Shown: positions 46,201-56,205 of the stretch, piece after piece
How the letters are laid out: each line of letters begins with the position of its first letter
Numbering within the stretch: the first letter of the stretch is position 1
Assembly (NCBI GenBank): GCA_951802195.1
Contig: OX637635.1
Location: 310,001-374,000, forward strand
DNA from: Tausonia pullulans
Lineage: Eukaryota > Basidiomycota > Tremellomycetes > Cystofilobasidiales > Mrakiaceae
Direction: 5' to 3'
DNA length: 64,000 bases
Program-made: the position numbers and the translations under genes
Notes under the pieces: generated by a model
Told to the model about the DNA's origin: nothing
What the model saw: only the letters and a program-made list of their open reading frames with translations
Database searches by the model: none

Positions 46201-46620
46201 AAGGTGAACCAGATACAGGTCAACCAGTCAGCCGAGGAGGACGAGCGGACCGAGACGCGTGTCTTGCACGATCGAAGTCATCTCCTCGATGCTGCGATTG
46301 TGCGGATCATGAAGGGAAAGAAGAAGAGCACTTGGAATGAGCTCACGAACCTTGTCGTTGACGCTGTGTGGGTGGCCCCTCATCATTTTTTGATGATGTG
46401 GTTGCTCGGTTTCTGACGCTCTTGATCCCTCTCTTTCGCAGAGCCAAGACGTTCCCACCAGAGGTCAAGGCAATCAAACAGCAGATCGAGAGCCTTATCG
46501 AACGCGAGGTTGGTTGCTCTCTCTCCTTACGGGGCCTCTTACTGATCTTGCTGCCCTCCTCCTCAGTATCTCGCGCGCGACGAGGAGGACTCGATGAAAG
46601 TGCTGCACTATCTTGCTTGA
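43279..46620 (+). CDS. cullin, CUL4-like
   Basis: Scaffold of a cullin-RING ubiquitin ligase. ATG at 43279 (MDALAFEPFPVVNNAF). Early exons are 43279-43417, 43501-43838, 43903-43976 and from 44040; the last exon ends LHYLA and TGA at 46618-46620. N-terminal cullin repeats include VVDGWDWWSERI and LDRSYVLATSGSVSIL (human CUL4: 'LDRTYVLQNS...SIWDMGL'). The cullin-homology domain contains [20 protein letters not shown] (typical [22 protein letters not shown]), then NWPSYPALAEG, HQGRLLDWRYQLFSLTLKA and ELEISRTLQ-type text (SEELSRTLQSLACGK). The neddylation loop is IVRIMKGKKK, and the end is YLARDEEDSMKVLHYLA. The C-terminal LHYLA and absence of other features favour CUL4 over CUL1 (YxYxA) or CUL3. 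An acidic/Lys insert (EDAEDDEGEGDKGKEK) interrupts the N-terminal half. Cullin identity firm; subtype moderately so. Confidence 0.85.
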
Positions 46621-46826
46621 TCTCCCTTTTGTTTCGTCTATGCGATGCCTATGTTTCAGTTTCGCGATTGAACGTTCTAGGAAGTAGGCGCGGTCAAGCC
46701 GACGCAGGGAGGGGGGTCAGGCCGCAGAATCTCAGCGCGAGAAGGCATGGCCCCTCGCTCGCTCTGGCAGGTCTCCTCCGACCACCAACCCCCCTCCTAC
46801 ATCCCCCCCCCCCCCACCCCCCTGAC
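46621..46826. other. short flank with a C-run just upstream of DRS1
   Basis: A 206-bp gap between the cullin stop and the next ATG. It ends in a C-rich tract with a 13-base C run and a second C6 (about 46803-46822), 5 bp before the DRS1-like start codon, so the run is in the 5' leader or core promoter. Both genes point the same way. Confidence 0.6.
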
Positions 46827-49800
46827 ATGTCCGACTTCATTCTCACCCTTGACTCGGACGACGAGGCGCCTCCCCAGATCGCCGCCAAGGCGCCCGCTGC
46901 GAAGAAGGCGGCGACGAAGAAGCCCGTCGTCGACGAGGCCGCCCTCGAGAAGGATGACCTTGACCCGGAGTTTTCGTTCGATGTCTTCGGCGCGGCCAAA
47001 GGCGGAGAGGCCGACTGGAACATGGCTGACGACACGGTCGCTGATCTTGGCAAGGAGGTCAGTCCCTTCGATACTAGATAGAAGCAGAGAGAGGGCGCGG
47101 GGCGAGGAGGATCGACATGACGGACAGGCTGACTCTGGACACATTCGCCCTCCTTGCAGGGAGTCAGCGTGGACGACATCATCGCTCGGAGACGGCGAGC
47201 CATGGGCAAGGAGAAGGCTAAGGCCAAGGAGGGCAAGAGGAAGCGCGACGACGGCGACGACGACGACAGCGACGCGGCGAGCGAGAGCGACTGGGGCACC
47301 GAGAGCGAGAGCGGCTCTGGTGAGGACGACGACGATGATGAGAGCGAAGACCAGGACGACAGTGGAGACGAGGGTGAGTCCTGCAGGTGTATGGGTGGGA
47401 AGGGAGCTGGCGAGTTGTGACGGGCAACAGGTTGGGAGCCAAGCGGGTCTAGCACGCGCTTGCTCTTTGTGTTGGCCTGCTCGCCCGCCTCTCCAGTACC
47501 TAGCTCTCTAGTGAACCCTTTCAAGGTCACGGAATCCGTTTGGGTTCTTCACCAGAGGCTCCTATGCATCTCCTGGCGCGTATGAAGCGCGAGAAAGAAC
47601 TCGACGAGTGCGCACCGCACGGGCCGTATCTCAAATTTCAGGACTCCTTCTTTCTCGCTCTCTCCTGCGATGTGAAGCCCTGAGAAGGACCTATACTGAT
47701 TGCTGTTATCCTCCTGCAGACGGTTTTGGAATGGGTGTCGACGCTGGGTCGGACGACGAGTTAGACGCCGACCCGCTCGCCGACTCGGACAACGAGGACG
47801 TCCTTGATGACGACGACGACGATGACGCCCGGTCGGTTGCCTCAACGTCTTCGAGCACGTCGTCGACGCCCGCTGAGACCGAGGCTCAGATTGAGCGGAA
47901 GAAGGCCTTCTTCTCGTCCGAGCCGACGACTCTGGACTCTGTCCTCCCGACGTCGTTCGCCACAATGAATCTATCTCGACCGCTTCTCCGCAACATCTCT
48001 GCTCTCAATTTCTCCGTCCCGACACCCATTCAGGCCCGGACGATCCCGCTCGCCCTCCTCGGTCGCGACATTCTCGGATCTGCCGTCACCGGTTCCGGAA
48101 AGACGGCGGCGTTCATGATCCCCGTTCTCGAGCGTCTTCTCTACCGCGAGAAGGGCAAAGGCGGAAAGGGTAGCGCTTCGCGTGTCCTCGTCCTCTGCCC
48201 GACGCGTGAGCTTGCCGTTCAGGCCGAGGCCGTCGGCCGGGCACTCTCTGTCGGCATGGACATCCGGTTCGCTCTCCTCGTTGGAGGTCTCTCCGTTTCG
48301 GCGCAGTCGAATCTCCTCCGAACGCTGCCCGATATCCTCATCGCCACGCCCGGTCGACTCATCGACCACATCCGGAACTCGCCGTCCTTCACGCTCGACG
48401 CGCTCGACGTCCTCGTCATCGACGAAGCCGACCGGATGCTCGAGGCCGGTTTCGCCGACGAGCTCAACGAGATCATCACCTCTTGCCCTCGGTCGCGGCA
48501 GACGATGCTCTTCTCGGCGACCATGACGGACTCGGTCGACGACCTCGTCAAGCTCTCACTCAACAAGCCCGTCCGGCTATTCATTGATTCGACTCGCAAG
48601 ACGGCCAAGAACCTCATCCAGGAGTTCGTTCGCGTCCGCGAGAAGGGCGCCGGTGGTGACGACGGAGGCGACGATCAAGCCGGGGGTGTGGGCGGGCAGA
48701 CGCGAGCGGCGATCCTCCTTGCGCTCTGCAAGCGGACTGTCAAGGACAAGTGCATCATCTTCTTCCGTTCTAAAGCACTCGCCCACCAGATGCGCATTAT
48801 GTTTGGTCTCTGCGGCCTCAAGGCCGGCGAGCTCCACGGTAACCTCACGCAGGAGCAGGTGCGTGGGAGCGTTCTTCTTGTCTTGCTTTCCCTCATCTGA
48901 CCCTTCCATTCCTTTCCCCACATAGCGTCTCCAAGCACTCCAGGACTTCAAGGACAACAAGGTCCAGTACCTTCTCGCGACGGACCTCGCCTCTCGTGGT
49001 CTCGACATCAAGGGCGTTGAGACCGTCATCAACTACGACATGCCCGGCCAACTGGCCGCTTACGTCCACCGTGTCGGTCGTACAGCTCGTGCGGGCCGCA
49101 AGGGACGGTCCATCACGCTCGTCGGTGAGGCGGACCGCAAGATGCTGAAAGCGGCTGTCAAGAGCTCCCAGGCGGACAACGTCAGGCATCGGATTGTGCC
49201 GCCTGAGGCGGTTGCGAAGATGGCCGGGCAGCTGGAGGAGCTTAAGCTTGAGGTCCAGGAGGTCCTCCGTGAGGAGAAGGAGGAGAAGGCTGTGAGTCAC
49301 TTTAGCTCGAACGAGACTCGGGATGCGTTTAATTGACGACCTGTCCTCCCAGATCCGCACGGCCGAGATGGAGGTTCGCAAGGGCGAGAATCTCATCGAG
49401 CACCGGGACGAGATTATGTCCCGACCGGCGAGGACCTGGTTCCAGAGCGACCGAGAGAAGAAGGCCGCCCAGGATGCTAGCAAGGGCGCCTACATCGCTG
49501 GGTTTGATAAGGCTGCCGGTGCAGGCGACAAGGGCAAGGGCAAGGAGCTCGAGGCGAAGAAGGTGCGTTGTCTTGCGTTACCCTCGTGCGGTCTTTCCTC
49601 CCTCTCAGTGCTGACCCAACGCCACATTCAAACCAGCCCAAGCGCGACAAGTACGACGGTCTCTCCCGCCGAACTAAGCGCCGCAAAATGGCCGCCGAGG
49701 ATGACAAGGAGTTCAACGACCAGGCAGCTGTCGCGGCCTCGATCCGGTCGGCCAAGAAGTCAAACCGGCCTCGGCCCATCACAGAGGACGAGCCTACGAA

Positions 49801-50115
49801 GCAGGGCAAGAAGGGGGGCAAGGGTGGCAAGGCTGGGGGGGACAAAAAGAAGAAGATCCGGATCGGCAAGGGTGGCTTTGATACAGAGTGAGTGGTGGCA
49901 GCGCGTCCTTTTCGCCTCAAGCAGAGACTAATTTGCCCTCTTTCCAAAGCTTCGGCAAGAAAGGCGAGAGCGCAGCCAAGGGCGAAGGAGCTCGGGCGGG
50001 CAGAAAGGACGGTGTGGGCATGGGCAAGCCCGGAGGCAAGGCCAAGACCAAGGCTAAGTCCAAGACGGCGCCGAAGGGTGGCAAGCAGACCAAGGGTGGC
50101 AAGGGTCGGCGATAG
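46827..50115 (+). CDS. DRS1: DEAD-box RNA helicase Drs1/DDX27
   Basis: Nucleolar ATP-dependent RNA helicase for 60S ribosomal subunit assembly. Seven exons: 46827-47057, 47160-47373, 47720-48858, 48926-49291, 49353-49562, 49637-49887 and 49950-50115. They sum to 2577 nt, 858 residues, in frame. The N-terminus is acidic ([16 protein letters not shown] and an Asp/Glu/Ser-rich exon). Core motifs run in order: Q-motif [28 protein letters not shown] (motif I), PTRELAVQ (Ia), TPGRLIDH (Ib), VIDEADRML (II, DEAD), LFSATMT (III), [13 protein letters not shown] (IV), [16 protein letters not shown] (V), [13 protein letters not shown] (VI). The tail matches Drs1 ([46 protein letters not shown]) and ends in a Gly/Lys-rich basic extension typical of nucleolar targeting. 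It is convergent with LEU1. Confidence 0.94.
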
Positions 50116-50259
50116 ATGCGCGGCTGAGATGATGCCCTTTATTTCTTTCTCTCTTGTTTCGCACTTGTATCGGGAAAGTAGGAAAACCACATATAAATGT
50201 CGAGAGAGGTAATACACCACAAAAATAATCACACAACCCAGCACTTCACCCGTCTCCAA

Positions 50260-53253
50260 CTACCAGTCGATCTTGGTCGGCTTGGGCGGCGACCCAGGTG
50301 CAGCAGCAGTAGCAGCAGCCGAAGCCGCCGGAGCGAGCGCGTTCTTCTCTCCAATCTTAACGTAGCCGAGCCCATCGAGCCAAGGCCACGTCGCCGTCCG
50401 GGACTTCTCGAATGAGGCGATCGCCTGCGACTTCTTGAGAGTGATTCCGATGTCGTCGAGACCCTCGAGGAGGCAGTTACGTCGGAAAGCGTCGACGGTA
50501 AAGGCGATCGTCTTGCCGGAGGAAAGTTTGATCTGCGACTTCGTGAGGTCGACCTCGATCTCGGCGCCCGTCGAGGCGTCGGCATGAATCTCGACGCACT
50601 GCGCCTGGGGAAGGATGATCGGCAGCATACCGTTCTTGAAACAGTTGTTGCTGCAGGAAGGAAAGGAGGCGTCAGCGAAAACGGAGAACAAGATCGCTAG
50701 GAGGGCAAGGACACCCACAAGAAAATGTCACCGGCGGAAGGCGCGATGATGCATCGGATGCCAAAGTCATTGAGCGCCCAAGGGGCATGCTCGCGAGAGG
50801 AACCGCAACCAAAGTTCTCGCCGGTGGAGACGAGGATCTTGGAGTGCCGGAAGGGCTCCTGGTTAAGGACGAAATCTTGGTTCTCCGATCCATCTGGGTG
50901 GTACCGCCGGGACCAGAAGAGGGCCGAGCCGAGACCTGTCCGCTTGAGCGTCTTGAGGAACTGCTTAGGAATGAGCATGTCCGTGTCGACGTTAGGGATC
51001 GAAAGCGGGGCGCAGATGCCCTTGAGGATGGTGAACGAGGGCATGCCCGAGACGACAGGCTCGTTAGCCGGGACGCCTTCAATGGGGGTCACCTCGAGGG
51101 CGGCCGCCTTGGAGAGCGGGGCCGGGGCTGGGGCGGCCTGAGGGATGTCGGTGAGGTAGTCGAGCGACGAGGTGATCTTGATGCCCTCAGACCGAGGCGT
51201 CGCCTTGCCGGTGACCTGACGGACGTCGACGAGACGACCCATCATCGCCGCAGCGGCAACCATAGCGGGCGACATGAGGTGGGTCCGACCTCCAGCTCCC
51301 TGGCGGCCCTCGAAGTTGCGATTCGAGGTTGAGGCGCATCGCTCCTGGGGCTTGAGCTGGTCCGGGTTCATGCCAAGGCACATCGAGCAACCAGCCTCGC
51401 GCCAGTCCCATCCGGCGGCCTTGAAGACGACGTCGAGACCCTCGGCCTCGGCCTGCTCCTTGATGAGACCCGACCCGGGGACGACCATGGCGTAGACGTG
51501 GTCAGGGATCTTAGATTTGGGCGGGAGAGACAGGATCACGCCCGCGGCCGCTCGGAGGTCCTCGATCCGCGAGTTGGTGCACGAGCCGAGGAAGGCTTTG
51601 TCAATCTTGATCGTATCGATCTTTTCGTTCGGCTCGAGACCCATGTACTGGAGAGCACGCTCCATACCGGCCTTGCGAATCGGGTCCGAGCATGACGCCG
51701 GGTCCGGGACGTTTCCAGTAATCGGAGCGGTGTCCTCCGGGGAAGTACCCCAAGTGACGGTCGGAATGATATCCTCGGCCTTGATCTCGATGTTGATGTC
51801 GTAGACGGCGCCCTCGTCGGCCTTGAGCGTCCGCCAGTAGGCCTCAGCCTGGTCCCACTCCTCGCCAGCCTTGGGGGCGAGCGGTCGACCCCGGAGGTAC
51901 TCGAACGTGATCTCGTCCGGAGCGACCATTCCCGCACGAGCTCCAGCCTCGATGGACATATTGCAGATGGACATCCTTGCCTCCATTGAAAGCGACCGGA
52001 TCGCCGAACCGCAGAACTCGACGACGGTGCCCGTGCCACCGGCAGTGCCGATGATGCCGATGATGTGGAGGACGATGTCCTTAGAGGTGACTCCCGGAGC
52101 GAGTTCGCCCTCCACGGCGATGCGCATGTTCTTCGACTTGTTCTGCATCAGGGTCTGGGTCGCAAGGACGTGTTCGACCTCCGAGGTGCCGATGCCGAAC
52201 GCGAGCGCGCCGAACGCGCCGTGGGTCGAGGTGTGGGAGTCTGGAGTTGGAGAAAACCTGTTAATTAGGGGCTCGCTTGATCTAGACAGGTTGGATCGTC
52301 ACTCACCTCCGCAGACGACTGTCGTACCGGGGAGGGTGAAGCCCTGCTCGGGGCCGATGACGTGAACGATTCCTGCACACGAGCCGGCCAAACAGCGTCA
52401 GACAGGATCGGACCGAGCCAGTGGGGGAGGGTGGAGGGAGAAGGAGGGAAGGGAGAAGAGCGGGAGCCCCAAGGACTTACCCTGCCGTCGGTCTCCGAAC
52501 CCGAAGTAAGTGAGGCCAAACTCCTTGACATTCTCCTCGAGCGCTGAGCACTGGGCCCTCGAGTCGGGCTGCTCGACTTGGGACGCCATGCTCTTCTTTG
52601 GGTTCCGAATCGAGGTCCTGAAGAGGGCAGGGCGAACCGAGGAGGGAACGATGGACGAGGGAGAGAAAAGAGTGTCAGCGACCGTTTCGTGCGTCACCGG
52701 TCGCGAGAGCGCTGGACCTGAACGAAGCATTCGATCGAGGCCCTTGCCTCTTCTTTCACTGTCGAGGGGGGAGAAGAACTCACGGGATGTTGTGGTCCAC
52801 AGTGACGAGGGTGCAGTCCGGTCGTCGAACGGGCCGGTTCGCGTTGCGGCTATGTGTGGACGAGGGAGGGACGAGCGAATGAGAGAGGGGAGGAAGGGCC
52901 GAGTGACGTTGAGCGGACGGTGAGAGGGAGGACGACACCGACGAGAGCAATGACTCACAGGCCCTCAAAAGCTTGCGGCGAGGTGACCTCGTGGACGAGG
53001 TGCCGCTGGAAGAGGGAGGGAGAAAAGAAGTGAGGGACGTGGTCAGCTTCTTGAGCCGAAGAGGGAAGTGGACAGACAGGGACCAACGTCGATGTAAATG
53101 AGGACATCACCGTCGCCCTCGGCGACGATGTGGTCCGAGAAGACCTTGTCTGTGGGAACGGAGATCGTCAGCCTCTCAAATAGAAGAGAGAACAAGAGAT
53201 GGGGCGAGGACCGCACCGTAGAGGGTCCTGGGTCCAGTGGTGGGGGCGGGCAT
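50260..53253 (-). CDS. LEU1: 3-isopropylmalate dehydratase (isopropylmalate isomerase)
   Basis: Aconitase-family enzyme that interconverts 2- and 3-isopropylmalate in leucine synthesis; needs a [4Fe-4S] cluster. ATG at 53253 ([12 protein letters not shown]) with a first exon of 37 nt, then DKVFSDHIV. The large-subunit half has [30 protein letters not shown] and [17 protein letters not shown]. The cluster ligands are visible as [14 protein letters not shown] and [13 protein letters not shown] linker (about residues 490-530, Ala/Pro-rich) joins the LeuD-like half: [50 protein letters not shown]. Fused large and small domains, as in fungi, give about 770 residues. Several introns lie near the 5' end and one before NNCFKNG (about 50652-50719). 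The C-terminus is Ala-rich and ends KPTKIDW. No Leu3-type CCGG palindrome was seen upstream. Confidence 0.95.
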
Positions 53254-53684
53254 GATGGTGAGAGGCGAAACTTGAGAAAGAGCGAGAGACGGGCGTTCGA
53301 GTGTTTCAATGGCTCGGTCGCTGGACGTGAGCTCAATGCGAGAGAGAGAAGGCGAGAAAGAGGTGGTTGTGGATGGAGGATGGGTGTTGCACGAATGCAG
53401 TTGAAGCTGATGGACGGGACCGCTGCGAGTGTCGGTTTCGGCGGGGCCAGTCCGAAGGGCGAGGTTTGCCACAGAGCTGACCAATGGCAGAAGAGCAGAT
53501 CGTAGCTTCTCAGATCCTCTTGGCCAAGCTCCTGATCGGGTCCATCGGCCGCCCGTCCATCCAAAGGAAGGATATCGATCATGCAATTCATTAATAGTCG
53601 TCGTTGTCGCCCGATGTAGCCAGCCAGCCTATGAGTCACTCGCTCGTTCCAGTGTAGTATGATGCTCTCGCGACTCCTCCCAAA
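53254..53684. promoter_or_regulatory. LEU1 upstream region / ARL5-like 3' flank
   Basis: A 431-bp gap between two minus-strand genes. It must carry the LEU1 promoter and the terminator of the ARL5-like gene. I looked for a Leu3-like CCGG-N-CCGG palindrome and saw none. Confidence 0.4.
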
Positions 53685-55266
53685 TCACCGCTTGCTGAGC
53701 CGCGTCGAGAGCCAGTCAAGACCCTCCGTCAGACCCTTTCCTGTCAGTGCGCTGGTGGCGATGATCTGCCACTCGCCTGCCGAGATGAAAGAGAGAGATG
53801 CCGATCAGCGAATGGGCAAGGCAAGCGAGCTGCGTGTGCGCGTCGGAGGTGTCCGGGCGCGGCTGGCGACGAAGCACTCACGATCTTTGAGGGCCGTGAG
53901 GCTAGAGCGAGAGATAGCACAGCAAGGAGGTCAAGTCAATAGAGATAGCTTAAGCCTATATGGGACTTTTCTAGAGAGCACTTACTTTAACGTGTCGGCT
54001 GTACAACGATGAAGGGAATAGTCAGGACAGATCGGAGCCTCAAGCCAAGTGCCTGGTGCAACTCACAAATAACAGCAGCCGTGAGCGCGTTCGGGACATC
54101 CTGCTTGTTGGCCAGTACAAGCAGCAGGCTCTTGTCGAGGCCCTGAAAGTGCGAAGGGGGACAGCAGCCAGCGAGCAGGTCAGCATCCGGGAGGGGAGGA
54201 GGGGGAGGTAGCAAACTGTCACTCTTAAGAGAGAGCAGGACAGGAACTGACCTCTGCCTCGACAAGCTTCCCAAGTTCATCCCGCACGAGTCCAAGCCGG
54301 GCCCGGTCCGTTGAGTCGACCACGAGGATGACGGCGCGAGTCTTCGCAAAATACTGGGACCACGACTGACGGAGAGCTGGGTCGATGGCGGAAGCACAGG
54401 CGACGACGCGGAGAGAAACCCATGTCAGTATATCCGTTCAGCACGCGCATAGCAGGATCACAAGTAAGGGTGCAGTAGGTGGGCGCAGCGGAACGACGTC
54501 GACGGACAGACAGACGCGCTTGCTCTCAATTGACGACTGGTCGTCACGCATCTCGTCGGCTCGCCAGCTCCCCGCTCTCCCTAATCCCCACAGATGCGTA
54601 TGCTGTACTCACAAGACTGTCCCCCAATATCCCACAGGTTGAACCTGTTAGAGAGAAAGCAGGTTGGAGGGCGGTCAGAGCGCGTCAACAGTACGACCGA
54701 TTCGGATCGAAGGGGCGCTGACTTCAAGTTCTTGTATGTGAAGCTCTCCTGGTTTGACCCGACGGTAGGAGCAGTCGCGACAACCTCACCCATCTGTTGT
54801 AAGGGACAAGAGAAGGATGTGAGCTCGACGGCACCAAAGGTGAGCTTGAAAGGCGAAGACGGCAAGCTCACCGTGATCTTGTACAAAATCGTCGTCTACG
54901 GAGTATAGACCGGCGTCAGGTCTCAGTTATTTGAGCAAACCTAGACTCGGCAATGTTAAGCTGTACCTTTCCGGCGTTGTCGAGTCTGAATCGGAGAGCA
55001 GACGACCGATAAGCAGGAGCAACCACGTACGCGTCCGACGCGACGAACGAAGTCACTATGCTATCCACGGCAGACCTTACCCTAGAATGAGAATCTTGAG
55101 CTCCTCCTGGCTGAAGAGCTTGGCCCACATAGTAGAGAAAGTGACTGAGGGAAGCGGGGCGTCGAGGAAACCACAGACGAGAGCGAGATGGGCGAGGGAG
55201 AAGTCGGCCCGTCAGCCCGGAGACTTGGGCGTAACTGATGAAGACATGATAAAGCTAACCTCCCAT
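53685..55266 (-). CDS. ARF-like small GTPase, ARL5 type
   Basis: Myristoylated Golgi-associated ARF-like GTPase. Eleven exons on the minus strand: 55260-55266, 55081-55144, 54967-54985, 54872-54895, 54723-54793, 54613-54644, 54252-54376, 54067-54142, 53986-53998, 53882-53901 and 53685-53776. They sum to 543 nt, 180 residues, in frame. The 7-nt first exon encodes Met-Gly and one base, giving MGVTFSTMWAKLFSQEELK, which aligns with human ARL5 (MGILFTRIWRLFNHQE) and keeps the Gly2 myristoylation site. GTPase motifs: GLDNAGKT (P-loop), APTVGSNQESFTY (switch I), WDIGGQS (G3), NKQDVPNALTAA (G4), ATSALTGKGL (G5). Switch I TVGSN is the ARL5 form rather than TIGFN of ARF1. Length fits the family (179-181). 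An alternative start at the internal Met (55130) would lose the Gly2 helix and was rejected. Confidence 0.9.
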
Positions 55267-56205
55267 GGCACTGATGTGTGTTTTGATTGCTGTGGATTGG
55301 AAGGCCGGATGGACAGGAGGTGGGGGTTTATGTGAAGGTTAGGACTCGATGTAACCCCAGGGGACCAGGGACCACAACGAGAACGGGAGGTGCGCGTCCT
55401 CCCTTGGCAACGTACCACCTCGAGAAACGCGGATCTCTGCTTGTTGAGAGCCTTCGCAGACGCCAGGCTGCCCTGATTGTCTGTGTTGATGTGCTGACGC
55501 GATTGAATTGGGCCAAGAGACAGATCACATGAATGCAACTGTGCTTCGCTGCTTTTTATCTCATCGCGCGTTGTGCACTTCCTGATTGACTCGAACATTT
55601 CTTGGTCGCTCTTGCTCTCATATTGTCGTACTGGTCAGCCAGTGTAATCCACATCGTCGCGATCCTGCGACGACGCAGCCGGCAAGCTCCGACATGCACG
55701 CTCACCCGCTCGCTCGGCAGATGCTGCCGGTCGTTCCCGGACGATCTATCAACCGGCCGACCACCATCCTCACCTGCGTTGGTTCATGTCGTCGGATCCT
55801 CACTTCGCAAATACTGATATTTCGAGTCTTGTCCTGCAATTCAGCTCGACACCCCATCGCTGGCCTCCGCCCGTTCGCTCCCGCACACTTGCATCGCCCC
55901 ACGTCGACGCGTAACGGCTTCCTCTCCTTCTCCTTCTCCTCCTCCTCTCCTCCTTCCATAGCCCTTCTAGGACCCTCGGCCCGGGTAGCTCGCCTCTGAG
56001 CCGCTTTTGCCAACTCAGTGGGTCTTTCCCAGTTTGAAGAGTTTGTAAGCTCGTTGTCTGTTCGCGGGACTGCTCTGACGACCATCCTGGCCGTCTGTCT
56101 TGGGATCTTGTCACTTTGTCAGAAGCGACACATTCAACTATCGTTCAGTTCCCGAACTCAGGTTCTCAGCTTCACTCTCTGTGCCTTTCTACACCCCTTT
56201 CCTTC
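55267..56205. promoter_or_regulatory. divergent intergenic region, ARL5-like / ALG8
   Basis: About 0.9 kb between divergent starts. Open frames at 55586-55999 and its antisense overlap have no domain-like content, so no gene is called. Pyrimidine-rich sequence from about 55900 to 56205 is consistent with an ALG8 leader; an upstream non-coding exon is possible. Confidence 0.4.

Noticed and set aside
46803-46826. Poly-C tract before DRS1 as part of the coding region
   Set aside because: The family N-terminus fits ATG 46827 ([13 protein letters not shown]); the frame upstream would be poly-Pro and runs into the cullin 3' flank.
55128-55130. Start of the ARL5-like GTPase at the internal Met (MWAKLF)
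   Set aside because: It would remove the Gly2 amphipathic helix shared by ARL5 proteins; the 7-nt exon at 55260-55266 restores it in frame with good splice sites.
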